Shown here one piece after another: positions 24,624 through 32,482 of a stretch of 64,000 nt of DNA. The notes below the pieces were generated by a model. The model saw only the letters and a list, made by a program, of their open reading frames with translations. It had not been told where the DNA came from and ran no database searches. The translations under genes were made by a program, and so were the position numbers. This DNA comes from WLJO01 sp032117595 (GTDB lineage: Bacteria > Actinomycetota > Acidimicrobiia > Acidimicrobiales > Ilumatobacteraceae): contig JAULYZ010000011.1 of assembly GCA_032117595.1 (NCBI GenBank), positions 14,516 through 78,515 of the forward strand, given 5' to 3'. Numbering within the stretch: position 1 is the first letter of the stretch; every line of letters starts with the position of its first letter.

Positions 24624-25598
24624 TCACGGGGTGACGACGAGCTTGCCCCAGCTGTTGCGTGCGCCGAGATCCTCGAGGGCCTGCGGCGCTTCGGCGAGGG
24701 GAACGTGCTTCATCACGAGTGGATCGATCTTGCCCTCGTCGTACCAGCGGCAGAGCAGCTCCATGATCCTCGTCGCAGAACTGGGGTCGCGAGCGACCGA
24801 TGCGCCGTAGTGGACACCGACCACGGAGTAGTTCTTGAGCAGGATGTGGTTCGTCGGCACATCGGCGATGCGGCCCGAGGTGAAGCCGATCGGCAGGAGC
24901 CGACCGTCCCACGCGATCACCTTCCTGCTCCGGTCGAAGGTATCGCCTCCCACCGGGTCATAGATGACGTCGACGCCGCGTCCGCCGGTGATCTCCTTGA
25001 TGCGCTCGACGAAGTCCTCGGCCAGATAGTCGATGGCGACTGCAGCACCGATCTCCTCGCACACACGCTTCTTCTCGGGACCGCCCGCAGTTGCGTACAC
25101 GGTTGCTCCCATCGCGTTGCCGAGTTGGATCGCTGCCGAGCCCACGCCGCCCGCTCCCGCGTGCACCAACAGGGTCTCGCCAGCGCGGAGCTGCGCACGG
25201 TCGCGCAATGCGAAGAGCCCGGTGCCGTAATTCGTCGGGATGCTCACGGCTTTGTCGAACGGAAGTGTCTCGGAGATCCTCAACGGTGCGCCAGCGGGGG
25301 CGCTCGTCTGATCCGCGAGGCCACCTCGACCCATGTAGACGACACGGTCGCCGACGTTCCAGTTCGTGACGCCATCGCCAATGGAGGAGATGACGCCACC
25401 GATCTCGGCGCCGGGGGTGAAGGGCATCGACGGCTTGACCTGGTACCCACCGCGGATCTGGAGAAGGTCGGGGAAGTTGAGCCCCACCGCCTTCACGTCG
25501 ATGACCACCTCGCCGGGACGGGCCACGAGTGGCTCGACCTCGGCGAGTGTCATGACCTGCTTGGGTTCCCCGAGTTCTGTGACCAGCCAACGTCGCAT
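24624..25598 (-). CDS. NADPH:quinone oxidoreductase-like medium-chain reductase
   Basis: A 324-residue zinc-free MDR enzyme. GLNFPDLLQIRGGYQVKPSM and PFTPGAEIGGVI match the quinone oxidoreductase branch, and VHAGAGGVGSAAIQLG is the NADPH-binding AxxGxxG motif. IDYLAEDF and GVDVIYDPVGGDTF follow. No zinc ligands are seen. The ATG at 25598 is chosen over 161 extra upstream codons because the domain starts there and a TACCGT box precedes it. Likely reduces an enone or quinone. Confidence 0.93.
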   Translation of the reverse strand: MRRWLVTELGEPKQVMTLAEVEPLVARPGEVVIDVKAVGLNFPDLLQIRGGYQVKPSMPFTPGAEIGGVISSIGDGVTNWNVGDRVVYMGRGGLADQTSAPAGAPLRISETLPFDKAVSIPTNYGTGLFALRDRAQLRAGETLLVHAGAGGVGSAAIQLGNAMGATVYATAGGPEKKRVCEEIGAAVAIDYLAEDFVERIKEITGGRGVDVIYDPVGGDTFDRSRKVIAWDGRLLPIGFTSGRIADVPTNHILLKNYSVVGVHYGASVARDPSSATRIMELLCRWYDEGKIDPLVMKHVPLAEAPQALEDLGARNSWGKLVVTP

Positions 25599-25611
25599 GG
25601 TGCCGACGGTA
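25599..25611 (-). promoter_or_regulatory. leaderless -10 box for quinone oxidoreductase
   Basis: TACCGT (complement of 25606-25611), 7 nt, then ATG. Confidence 0.5.
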
Positions 25612-25669
25612 GTGGGCGCTCTGCGCCCGGCGGAAAGGGAGCCGGGTCCGGGGTCGGTGGTGAACGCCG

Positions 25670-26200
25670 TTAGGCCTCGCCCGCCCCGTTGCGGATGTCC
25701 CGGAGCGAGTAGACGAGGTCCGTGTGCCCGCGCCGGCCCGAGAGGCGATGGGCGGGACGCGGAGCGCCCGACACGGTCTGGCTCGTTCCCCAGTCGCTGA
25801 CACACGTGCGGTGGGCGATGCGCCAGATCCCTTGGCGCCGCTCGAAGCGGTCGAGGTACCGGCCGCACGACACCAGATCGGTGTACCCGCCGTCGGCAGG
25901 CAATCGGTAGTAGCCGGTCCAGTGGCTCTCGACCCAGGCCGTGTCGCCGTCGAGATCCACCATGACGTTCCCGTTGTCGTGGTGGGTGGAGATCCACGCC
26001 CCGACGTACTGCATGACCCAGTCCACGTACTCCGGAGCGCTCCCGCAGAAGACGCCGTGGTCGTCGGTGCCGTCGGGCCAATACACGTCGAGGAGCAGCG
26101 TCGGGTCGAGTCGATCGACAGCCCGGGAGTACTGATGAATGCGATCCGTGATGGCGGAGATCGCGACGAGTCGTTCGATGGCAGAGGCGTCAACGCTCAT
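25670..26200 (-). CDS. SnoaL-like / NTF2-family protein
   Basis: A 176-residue SnoaL_4-type protein. IHQYSRAVDRLDPTLLLDVY is the N-terminal alpha-helical signature, and GIWRIAHRTCVSDWGTS is the C-terminal strand with the usual Trp and Arg. The product could be a small dehydratase or hydratase. It lies 2 nt after another SnoaL-like gene, forming a tandem pair downstream of a TetR regulator on the same strand. The two proteins are clearly diverged from one another. Confidence 0.87.
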   Translation of the reverse strand: MSVDASAIERLVAISAITDRIHQYSRAVDRLDPTLLLDVYWPDGTDDHGVFCGSAPEYVDWVMQYVGAWISTHHDNGNVMVDLDGDTAWVESHWTGYYRLPADGGYTDLVSCGRYLDRFERRQGIWRIAHRTCVSDWGTSQTVSGAPRPAHRLSGRRGHTDLVYSLRDIRNGAGEA

Positions 26201-26202
26201 GC

Positions 26203-26607
26203 TCAGCCCCGGTCAAGGACCTCGAGGCGCCGCGACAGCACGCGCCAGCCGTTGGCGGTGCGCACGTACTGATCGTGGTAGCGCGCCGTGAGTGATCCCC
26301 GTGCGCCGTCGGCACGGGTGAATTCCTCGCGGAGGTAGCACACGCCGGTTGCGGTATCGCCGGTGACGTCGAACCACTTGAGCGGCGTCACGTGCCAGAT
26401 CCAGCCGAATCCGCCCACCGCCTTCACCCAGAAGTCGACGATGGTCGACTTACCGTCCATCGTCAGGCCGGCGAGGTCCCAGTGGCAGTCGTCGCGGTCG
26501 GCCCAGACGCCTCCCCAGAGCGCAGCGTCTTTCAGGTGGACTGCGTGCCCGTACTGATCGATGAGTCGCTCGAGCTCGATGCGATCCTCGACGGAGGGTG
26601 CCCCCAT
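26203..26607 (-). CDS. SnoaL-like / NTF2-family protein
   Basis: A 134-residue single-domain SnoaL protein. LIDQYGHAVHLKDAALWGGVW opens the domain and QYVRTANGWRVLSRRLEVLDRG closes it, as in nuclear-transport-factor-2-like dehydratases. A good ribosome site (aaggag) sits before ATG 26607; the frame is open far upstream but that part overlaps the TetR gene. It is placed between the TetR regulator and a second SnoaL gene, probably as one transcript of three genes. Confidence 0.87.
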   Translation of the reverse strand: MGAPSVEDRIELERLIDQYGHAVHLKDAALWGGVWADRDDCHWDLAGLTMDGKSTIVDFWVKAVGGFGWIWHVTPLKWFDVTGDTATGVCYLREEFTRADGARGSLTARYHDQYVRTANGWRVLSRRLEVLDRG

Positions 26608-26662
26608 GATGGCTCCTTTGTTCGCCGCCCGAGGGCGGAGTCGTTGAAGTGCGACTCGTGGT

Positions 26663-27295
26663 CTACTTGCGTCGGGGTCGCTGCGCAAATGCGTCGGGAG
26701 CCAGACCGAGTTCGGCGCACGCGGCGGTACGCAGGTGTGACCGGTGGCCAGAGCGGCTGATGATGCCCGAGTGCGCCGCCATCTGGATCGCAAGGCCGTC
26801 GGCCAGGGCCGAGAGTCTCCAGGCGGCGCTGTTCGGGTCCGAGCAGCGGAACTCGCCGCTCTCGATGCCCTCGGTGATGATCGCCTCGAGTTGCGCCTTC
26901 GACTGCAGGTCCAACTCGCGGCTGATCGCCTGCATCGCCTCGTTGCGGAGCGCCTCGCCCCACGCGTCGATCCAGAGCATCCATGCGTAGTCGTCCTCCT
27001 CGGGCGCCCACACGGTGAAGATCCGGTCGAGCTTGGCCACTGCAGTGGCGGCACTTGCGATCTCGGCAGCCACCCGGTCGAGGTCCTGTCGGGCGGCGAA
27101 CCTGAACGCCTCGGCGAGCAGCTGCTCCTTGCTGTCGAAGTGGTAGTGGATCAGCCCGGTCGAGACACCGAGTTCCCGGGCGACGTCAGAGACGCGCGTT
27201 GCTGCAAAACCACGTTCGATCACGACGCCGCAGGTTGCTTGCAGGATTTCGGCTCGTCGTTCCTCGACGGTCTGGCGTTTCACCTTGACCGACAC
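26663..27295 (-). CDS. TetR-family transcriptional regulator
   Basis: A 210-residue repressor-type protein. The helix-turn-helix is GFAATRVSDVARELGVSTG followed by LIHYHFDSKEQLLAEAF, the classic TetR_N signature. The C-terminal domain is helical and would bind an effector. Start is GTG (MSVKVKRQ). It heads a minus-strand unit with two SnoaL genes and diverges from the PPOX-SDR operon at 27433, so the 137-bp gap probably holds its operator. I see no clear palindrome there. Confidence 0.92.
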   Translation of the reverse strand: MSVKVKRQTVEERRAEILQATCGVVIERGFAATRVSDVARELGVSTGLIHYHFDSKEQLLAEAFRFAARQDLDRVAAEIASAATAVAKLDRIFTVWAPEEDDYAWMLWIDAWGEALRNEAMQAISRELDLQSKAQLEAIITEGIESGEFRCSDPNSAAWRLSALADGLAIQMAAHSGIISRSGHRSHLRTAACAELGLAPDAFAQRPRRK

Positions 27296-27432
27296 TAATC
27301 AGCACCTGCGCTGCCACAACAACGCCAGGTCGGCCGTGGCCCGTCGTGCACTCTGCGGCAGGGGGCGGCCGACTTTCCTACGATGGGCCGACCGGATCGC
27401 AAGACCCCGGATCGACAAGAGGAGTAGTAGCC

Positions 27433-27867
27433 ATGACCACGCTCGAGGAACTCAAGCAGATCGGCACCCGTCTCTCCCCGTGGGCGCACCTCGCAACGGT
27501 CGGCGCCGACGGCGCACCCGATGTGGTGCCGGTCCACCCGTGCTGGGAGGGTGAGACGATCTGGGTGATGGTCGGGATGACGTCGGTGAAGGCGCGTAAC
27601 GCTGCCGCCAATCCGAACGTCGCGCTCCACTGGCAGGTCACCGAGGTCGGCGACGGTCTCGAGATCTGGGGCACTGCTCACTGCACCGACGATGTTGCGA
27701 CCAAGCGGCGTCTCTGGACCGGAGTGTTCGATTACGACCTCAATGCCTTCGCCCCGGGCGGCCCCGACAACTCTCCGGGCACCGGGTTCATGGCGATCAA
27801 GCCCACGCGTGCGCTGTACCTCGCGCAGTACGGCATGGGCGGCGCACAGCGATGGGAGGCCCGCTGA
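27433..27867 (+). CDS. PPOX-family FMN/F420-binding protein
   Basis: A 144-residue split-barrel protein: HLATVGADGAPDVVPVHPCW, TIWVMVGMTSVKARNAAANP and VALHWQVT are the typical strands and phosphate-binding Lys/Arg. It is clearly different from the 20.7-21.8 kb PPOX pair. ATG 27433 follows the ribosome site aagaggag. It is the first gene of a pair with the next SDR, separated by 1 nt, and is divergent from a TetR gene. A TACGAT box lies at 27379-27384. Confidence 0.88.
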   Translation: MTTLEELKQIGTRLSPWAHLATVGADGAPDVVPVHPCWEGETIWVMVGMTSVKARNAAANPNVALHWQVTEVGDGLEIWGTAHCTDDVATKRRLWTGVFDYDLNAFAPGGPDNSPGTGFMAIKPTRALYLAQYGMGGAQRWEAR

Positions 27868-27868
27868 C

Positions 27869-28660
27869 ATGGCACGCCTCACGTCGCTCTCCCGCTCCGT
27901 TGCCGGCAAGGTCGCCGTCGTCACCGGTGCGGCATCCGGGATGGGCCGCGCCACGGCACACCTCTTCGCCGATGAGGGGGCACGAGTCGCGGTCGTCGAC
28001 ATCGGCCAGGAGCGGGTCGACGCTGTGGTGGGCGAGATCGTCGGGGCGCACGGGGCGGCGGCAGCGCGGGGCTGGGTGTGCGACGTGTCGGACCACGGCG
28101 CGATCCATCGCCTCATCGACGAGGTTGCCAGTCACTTCGGCGGAATCGACATCCTCGTGAACAACGCAGGCATTTCGCTCCCCAACTCGGCCTTCCAGGA
28201 CGAGGACTCTTACGAGTCGAACTGGGAGCGGACCCTCGCCGTGAACCTCACGGCTCATTCCCGTCTCGTCCGGGCAGCCCTGCCACACCTCATCAAATCG
28301 GGTGCGGGGCGTGTGGTGAACATTGCGTCCACCGAGGCGTTGGTCACTGCACCCGGGATGACTGCGTACGCCGCAGCCAAGGCTGGTGTGGTGGGCCTCA
28401 CCAAGAGCCTTGCGGTGGAACTCGGCAAGCACGGGGTGAACGTGAATTGTGTGTACCCCGGTCCCATCAACACCGGGATGACGGCAGGGATCAACGACAA
28501 GGACAAAGAGACCTATGCGCGCCGTCGCGTGCCACTGCGTCGCTACGGCGAGCCCGAGGAAGTCGCTCACATGACGCTCAACCTCTGCCTGCCTGCAGCG
28601 AGCTTCGTCAACGGTGCAGCGATTCCCGTCGATGGGGGCATGAGTATCCGTCACACCTGA
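27869..28660 (+). CDS. SDR family oxidoreductase
   Basis: A 263-residue classical SDR. TGAASGMGRA is the cofactor motif, VDIGQ the NAD-type acidic residue, NNAGISL and the catalytic YAAAK site follow, and CVYPGPINTGM and the C-terminal NGAAIPVDGGMS are typical of FabG-like 3-oxoacyl or hydroxysteroid dehydrogenases. It is coupled to the preceding PPOX gene. Substrate unknown. The gene end is part of a hairpin shared with the convergent neighbour. Confidence 0.92.
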   Translation: MARLTSLSRSVAGKVAVVTGAASGMGRATAHLFADEGARVAVVDIGQERVDAVVGEIVGAHGAAAARGWVCDVSDHGAIHRLIDEVASHFGGIDILVNNAGISLPNSAFQDEDSYESNWERTLAVNLTAHSRLVRAALPHLIKSGAGRVVNIASTEALVTAPGMTAYAAAKAGVVGLTKSLAVELGKHGVNVNCVYPGPINTGMTAGINDKDKETYARRRVPLRRYGEPEEVAHMTLNLCLPAASFVNGAAIPVDGGMSIRHT

Positions 28661-28674
28661 CGGGTCTCGTCAGG
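28656..28674. terminator. hairpin carrying both stop codons of convergent genes
   Basis: CCTGACG and CGTCAGG form a perfect 7-bp stem around GGTCT. The TGA of the plus-strand gene is in the left arm and the TCA (minus-strand stop) is in the right arm. There is no U-tract. Confidence 0.45.
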
Positions 28675-29776
28675 GTGCCCCGTCGAGCAGATCAGCGAAT
28701 CCGCTCGGTGCGTGCGGGCCGATCACCAACTGTTCCAAGATTCCCATGCCCTCGTGAAGACGCCCGGAGGGGTCGCGAAGCGTCGCCCTGCTCAGCGCCT
28801 GCACGTGGAGGTGGTGGGGTGCGAGCGGAGTGCTGACGGGAAGTGCCCACCGATCCCCGCCGGAGACCGACTCTCCCTTCCAGACCCCGTGGCCCCAGTC
28901 GGGGTGCCCGTAGCCGATGCCGAGCATCTGGAACTCGAGGATCGGCTCGAGGTTGAGTGTCGACACCCCGCCTCCGTGCAAGAAGTCGATCTCGCAAGCA
29001 GCCGCATGGCGTGTGCCGGGCCTCCAGGTCAGCCGATAATCCACCTGGTCGGCGCCCACCGGCATCGACTCCCCGACGTTGACGATCAGGGCCTCTTGGT
29101 GCCAACGGGATCCGCTTGCGTCCTCGCTCACGTCGAAGTGGGTACAGAAACCCTCGAAGTTCACCGGGGCCCACAGCCAGTAGAACTGCGCCGGTCCTGC
29201 CGGCGCCCCGTAGCCGTAGCGCTCTCCGACCGGACGAATGCCCCACGAACGATCGCGAGATCCCCAGTACTGATCCGGGTTCACCTCGTGGCGTTGTCCG
29301 TCGACCTCGAGCCAGCCCGTCCACGTGCCGAACTGCGTGAGGCGCGTGTAGTCGAACACGACTCGCTGCCCCGCTCTCCGGAAAAAGTGAGGCTCCTCGA
29401 CAGCGACGGTTCGGTGCTCGAACCGGAGGTCGGCACGGAGACCGTGCTCGGGGGCCTCGACGGTGAGACGAAGTGTCTTGAGCCCCTCGAGGACCTCCAC
29501 CCGGATCGGCCCGACGACAGTCGCCTCGGCCCGGTCCTCCGGGGCTCGGCGCGAGGCGTGCACGTTGATCTGCTCGCCGCCCACGACCACGCTGAACGCG
29601 GCGTCGGCGACGTGGCGGTTCGGGTACAGACCCATGGCGGCAGCGAAGTAGAGCGAGGCATCTCGTCGGTACCCGTTGAAGAAATATCGGTCGTAGTGGT
29701 TGGGATCCGAGGACGCAGTGAGGGCTACCGGCAGGGAAGCCTGATGGATCGGGTAGTCGTCGAACGCGGAGAGCAC
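28670..29776 (-). CDS. large conserved hypothetical protein (beta-rich, ligand-binding-like)
   Basis: A 368-residue soluble protein without signal peptide or membrane helices. It begins SAFDDYPIHQASLPVA, then NHYDRYFFNGYRRD and AAAMGLYPNRHVADAAFSVV; later HEVNPDQYWGSRDRSWGIRP and FYWLWAPVNFEGFCTHFDV are striking aromatic-rich motifs. These recall bacterial lipocalin-like or hydratase-like families of unknown function next to SDR and acyl-CoA genes. No catalytic motif is recognised. Start is the GTG at 29776, supported by a TATGGT box 6 nt before. Confidence 0.75.
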   Translation of the reverse strand: MLSAFDDYPIHQASLPVALTASSDPNHYDRYFFNGYRRDASLYFAAAMGLYPNRHVADAAFSVVVGGEQINVHASRRAPEDRAEATVVGPIRVEVLEGLKTLRLTVEAPEHGLRADLRFEHRTVAVEEPHFFRRAGQRVVFDYTRLTQFGTWTGWLEVDGQRHEVNPDQYWGSRDRSWGIRPVGERYGYGAPAGPAQFYWLWAPVNFEGFCTHFDVSEDASGSRWHQEALIVNVGESMPVGADQVDYRLTWRPGTRHAAACEIDFLHGGGVSTLNLEPILEFQMLGIGYGHPDWGHGVWKGESVSGGDRWALPVSTPLAPHHLHVQALSRATLRDPSGRLHEGMGILEQLVIGPHAPSGFADLLDGAP

Positions 29777-29788
29777 ACCGGCACCATA
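29777..29788 (-). promoter_or_regulatory. leaderless -10 box for 28670-29776
   Basis: TATGGT (complement of 29783-29788), 6 nt, then GTG. This decides the GTG at 29776 over the longer open frame. Confidence 0.5.
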
Positions 29789-29882
29789 ACGAGATCTGCG
29801 GCGGGGGAACCGACGTCGAGGTGGCGCCACCCGGGCGTTCGTCCCTCCGGTGCGGCGAGCGCCGGAACCGGGGGCCTGCCCC

Positions 29883-29888
29883 TACGCT
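29883..29888 (+). promoter_or_regulatory. -10 box for heme A synthase
   Basis: TACGCT, 10 nt before ATG 29899. If transcription starts about 7 nt downstream, only a few leader bases remain. Confidence 0.4.
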
Positions 29889-29898
29889 GAGGACCGAG

Positions 29899-30837
29899 AT
29901 GCGAGTCCCCCGATTGCGTCCTGCGGTGTACCGCGCCATGACCTTCGCCGCTCTGGTGCTCCTTGCGAGCATCGTGGTGACCGGCGCCCTCGTCCGCCTC
30001 ACTGATTCCGGCTTGGGGTGTTCGGACTGGCCGAGGTGCAACGAGGAAAAACTCATCGACGTCTCGAGTACGCACGCTGCCATCGAACAGATCAACCGAT
30101 TGTTCACGGGTCTCGTCGGGCTGGCAGTCATCCTGGCCGTTGCCGGTTCGCTGTTGCGCACGCCCCGTCGTCGCGACCTCACGTGGTTGTCACTCTCGCT
30201 CGTGGGCGGTGTGATCGGACAGGCGGTCGTGGGGGGCATCGTCGTGCTCACCCATCTACATCCCCTCGCGGTGCAGCAGCACTTCCTGCTCTCGATGGTG
30301 ATCCTCGCTGCAGCGGTGGTGCTGCACCGTCGCGCCACCCTCGGCGACGGCGAGCGCTGGGAGCGGGCGGTGTCGTTGTCGACGATGCGCAGGGTGTGGG
30401 TGCTCGCCGCCCTCACCGCAGTAGCCATCGTCACGGGAACCGTGGTGACCGGCACGGGGCCCCACAGCGGCCAGCACGACGGCGAGCCGGTGCAGCGGTT
30501 CGGGTTCGCCATCAGTTCGGTGGTGAGGGTTCACAGCGGTGCGGTGATCCTCACCGTCGCTGCGCTCGCCGCACTGCTCTGGCACCTCCGCAAACACGCC
30601 GATCGCTCTCGCATGGAGAGCAGCATCACCGGGTTCTCGTTGATTGCGATCTCACAGGGGACGATCGGGTACGTGCAGTACTTCTCCGACATCCCGGTGG
30701 TCCTCGTGGGCATCCATGTCGCGCTTGCCACCACACTGTGGCTGTCGCTCGTCTATCTCCTCGTGGCGACGAGACAGGTTGTCGGGGTGCCGTCAGGCGA
30801 AGCGGGAGAGATCCCTGCAGATGTCGTGAAACTCTGA
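29899..30837 (+). CDS. ctaA: heme A synthase (COX15/CtaA family)
   Basis: An integral membrane oxygenase that converts the C8 methyl of heme O to a formyl group, giving heme A for cytochrome aa3. The 312-residue protein has eight hydrophobic segments. DSGLGCSDWPRC carries the extracytoplasmic Cys pair, and His residues in STHAAIEQ, QQHFLLS, RVHSGAV and GIHVALA match the four heme-ligand positions. Its last 45 nt overlap the convergent nitronate monooxygenase gene. It is isolated from any cytochrome oxidase gene in this window. Confidence 0.92.
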   Translation: MRVPRLRPAVYRAMTFAALVLLASIVVTGALVRLTDSGLGCSDWPRCNEEKLIDVSSTHAAIEQINRLFTGLVGLAVILAVAGSLLRTPRRRDLTWLSLSLVGGVIGQAVVGGIVVLTHLHPLAVQQHFLLSMVILAAAVVLHRRATLGDGERWERAVSLSTMRRVWVLAALTAVAIVTGTVVTGTGPHSGQHDGEPVQRFGFAISSVVRVHSGAVILTVAALAALLWHLRKHADRSRMESSITGFSLIAISQGTIGYVQYFSDIPVVLVGIHVALATTLWLSLVYLLVATRQVVGVPSGEAGEIPADVVKL

Positions 30838-31740
30838 GATCGTCTCCTCGAGGATCTCCTTCACCGGCCGCACCGATTCGATACGGCCGGCCACCTGTCC
30901 GGTGAGTGCCAGCGAGGCCTCCATGTCGCCACCGAAGTAGAGGTCCATCGCGCGGCTCATCTCCGAGAGCGCAACGTTCTCGTCGCGCTCGAGGCGCTCA
31001 CTGCGCTGCGTGCGCAGGGCACGTAGACCGGGGGAGGAGAATCGGTTCAGGAACACCGTGTCGGTCTCGGCTGCATCGACAATGGCCTGCTTCCAGTTGT
31101 GGTGCACCGGCGACTCGGCGGCAGACACCATGCGGGTGCCCATCTGCACCGCATCTGCTCCGAGGGCGAGTGCCGCGGCCATGCTGCGCCCATCGGTGAT
31201 ACCGCCCGCGGCGACGATCGGGACGTTGACCTTGGAGGCGACAAGTGGAACGAGCACCATGGTCGCCACGTCACGCGGGTTCTTGAACCCACCGCCCTCG
31301 CCGCCCTCCACCACGAGGCCGTGCACTCCCGCTGCGATCGCCTTCAGGGCCGATTTCAGGGTGGGCACCACGTGGAACACCGTGAGACCTGCAGCCATCA
31401 GCGGCACGGCGTATTTGTTCGGGTCGCCGGCCGATGTGGTCACGAACTTCACGCCCTGGTCGATGACGAAGTCGGCGATCGATGGGTCACGTACGAAGAG
31501 GCCGGCGATGTTCACGCCGAAGGGCTTGTCGGTGAGGTCCTTCATCTTGCGGATCTCTTCGCGCACTTCGTCGAGTTGACCCGACGAGGTCTCGATGATG
31601 CCGAGACCACCGGCATTCGAGACCGCCGAGGCGAGCTGCGAGCGGGCGATCCAGCCCATCGGCGCCTGGATGATCGGGTAGTCGATCCCGAGCATCTCGC
31701 TGACGCGGGTACGGACGGGTGCAGGGAGGGAGCCAGTCAT
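30793..31740 (-). CDS. nitronate monooxygenase family protein
   Basis: A 315-residue FMN TIM-barrel enzyme. YPIIQAPMGWIARSQLA opens the barrel; VVEGGEGGGFKNP and GGITDGRSMAAALALGADAVQMGTR are the FMN phosphate-binding motifs. The family oxidises nitronates, or reduces enoyl-type substrates in FabK relatives. Its 3' end overlaps ctaA on the opposite strand by 45 bp. A TAGGTT box sits 6 nt before the ATG. Confidence 0.93.
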   Translation of the reverse strand: MTGSLPAPVRTRVSEMLGIDYPIIQAPMGWIARSQLASAVSNAGGLGIIETSSGQLDEVREEIRKMKDLTDKPFGVNIAGLFVRDPSIADFVIDQGVKFVTTSAGDPNKYAVPLMAAGLTVFHVVPTLKSALKAIAAGVHGLVVEGGEGGGFKNPRDVATMVLVPLVASKVNVPIVAAGGITDGRSMAAALALGADAVQMGTRMVSAAESPVHHNWKQAIVDAAETDTVFLNRFSSPGLRALRTQRSERLERDENVALSEMSRAMDLYFGGDMEASLALTGQVAGRIESVRPVKEILEETISEFHDICRDLSRFA

Positions 31741-31752
31741 GCCCGCAACCTA
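31741..31752 (-). promoter_or_regulatory. leaderless -10 box for nitronate monooxygenase
   Basis: TAGGTT (complement of 31747-31752), 6 nt, then ATG. Confidence 0.5.
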
Positions 31753-31759
31753 GTTCGGC

Positions 31760-32422
31760 TCAGGGGCGCACGACCGGGTCGAAGAGGTGGTGCGTGTCGT
31801 TCACGGTGACGACGTGCGCGCCCCCGGGTCCCACTCTGACCTTGGAGATGCTCGTGTTCTCGCATGTCATCCAGAGCGAGTGGGGCATGGAGAGTGCACT
31901 CGCCAGATACGTGCCGATGACACCCCCGTGAACGACGACTGCGATGGTCTCGCCGAGGTGCGCCTGAGCGAGTTCGTTGACCACCCGGGTGACCCGCTGA
32001 CGGAAGACGGCGTCGCCCTCGGCGCCCGGGATGCCGTCCCAGGTGCGCTGACGTGTCCACGCCACCCACTCCGGGTCGCGCTCGGCGACCCTGCGGCGGA
32101 ACTCGCCGTTTGCCCAGTCGCCGAGGCGCACCTCTTCGAGATCCTCGAACTCGGTCGTGAGGAGGCTTCGGCGTGCTGCGAGCGGCGCAGCGGTCTGACG
32201 GGCGCGCTGCAGGTGCGATGAGTAGACGGCATGGATCACCTTGTTGGCGAGGCGCTCGTCGAGCAGTGCCGCTTGCTTCACGCCTTCGGGATGCAGCGGC
32301 GGGTCACCCGCGTCCGCAGCGCCGGGGATCACGTCCGCCGATCGGCCATGCCGGATGAGGAGGATCTCACAGCTGTCGCGGTGGTCGATGAGTTCGGTGG
32401 GTTGGGGGACCGGTCGGTTCAC
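31760..32422 (-). CDS. histidine phosphatase family protein
   Basis: A 220-residue phosphoglycerate-mutase-like protein. LIRHGRSADVI holds the catalytic His, YSSHLQRARQTAAPLA the second Arg, and VVVHGGVIGTYLA the C-terminal His. It is similar in layout to the protein at 41210-41830 but clearly divergent. Substrate unknown. Start is GTG (MNRPVPQ) supported by a TAGGTT box. It ends 19 nt before the nitronate monooxygenase start, so the two genes are adjacent but each has its own promoter box. Confidence 0.9.
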   Translation of the reverse strand: MNRPVPQPTELIDHRDSCEILLIRHGRSADVIPGAADAGDPPLHPEGVKQAALLDERLANKVIHAVYSSHLQRARQTAAPLAARRSLLTTEFEDLEEVRLGDWANGEFRRRVAERDPEWVAWTRQRTWDGIPGAEGDAVFRQRVTRVVNELAQAHLGETIAVVVHGGVIGTYLASALSMPHSLWMTCENTSISKVRVGPGGAHVVTVNDTHHLFDPVVRP

Positions 32423-32435
32423 CCGTTCGAACCTA
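32423..32435 (-). promoter_or_regulatory. leaderless -10 box for phosphatase 31760-32422
   Basis: TAGGTT (complement of 32430-32435), 7 nt, then GTG. Confidence 0.5.
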
Positions 32436-32482
32436 GTCGTCGCTTCGGTGTGCCCCGAGACGTTCGAGCACCCGTCCAGGCG

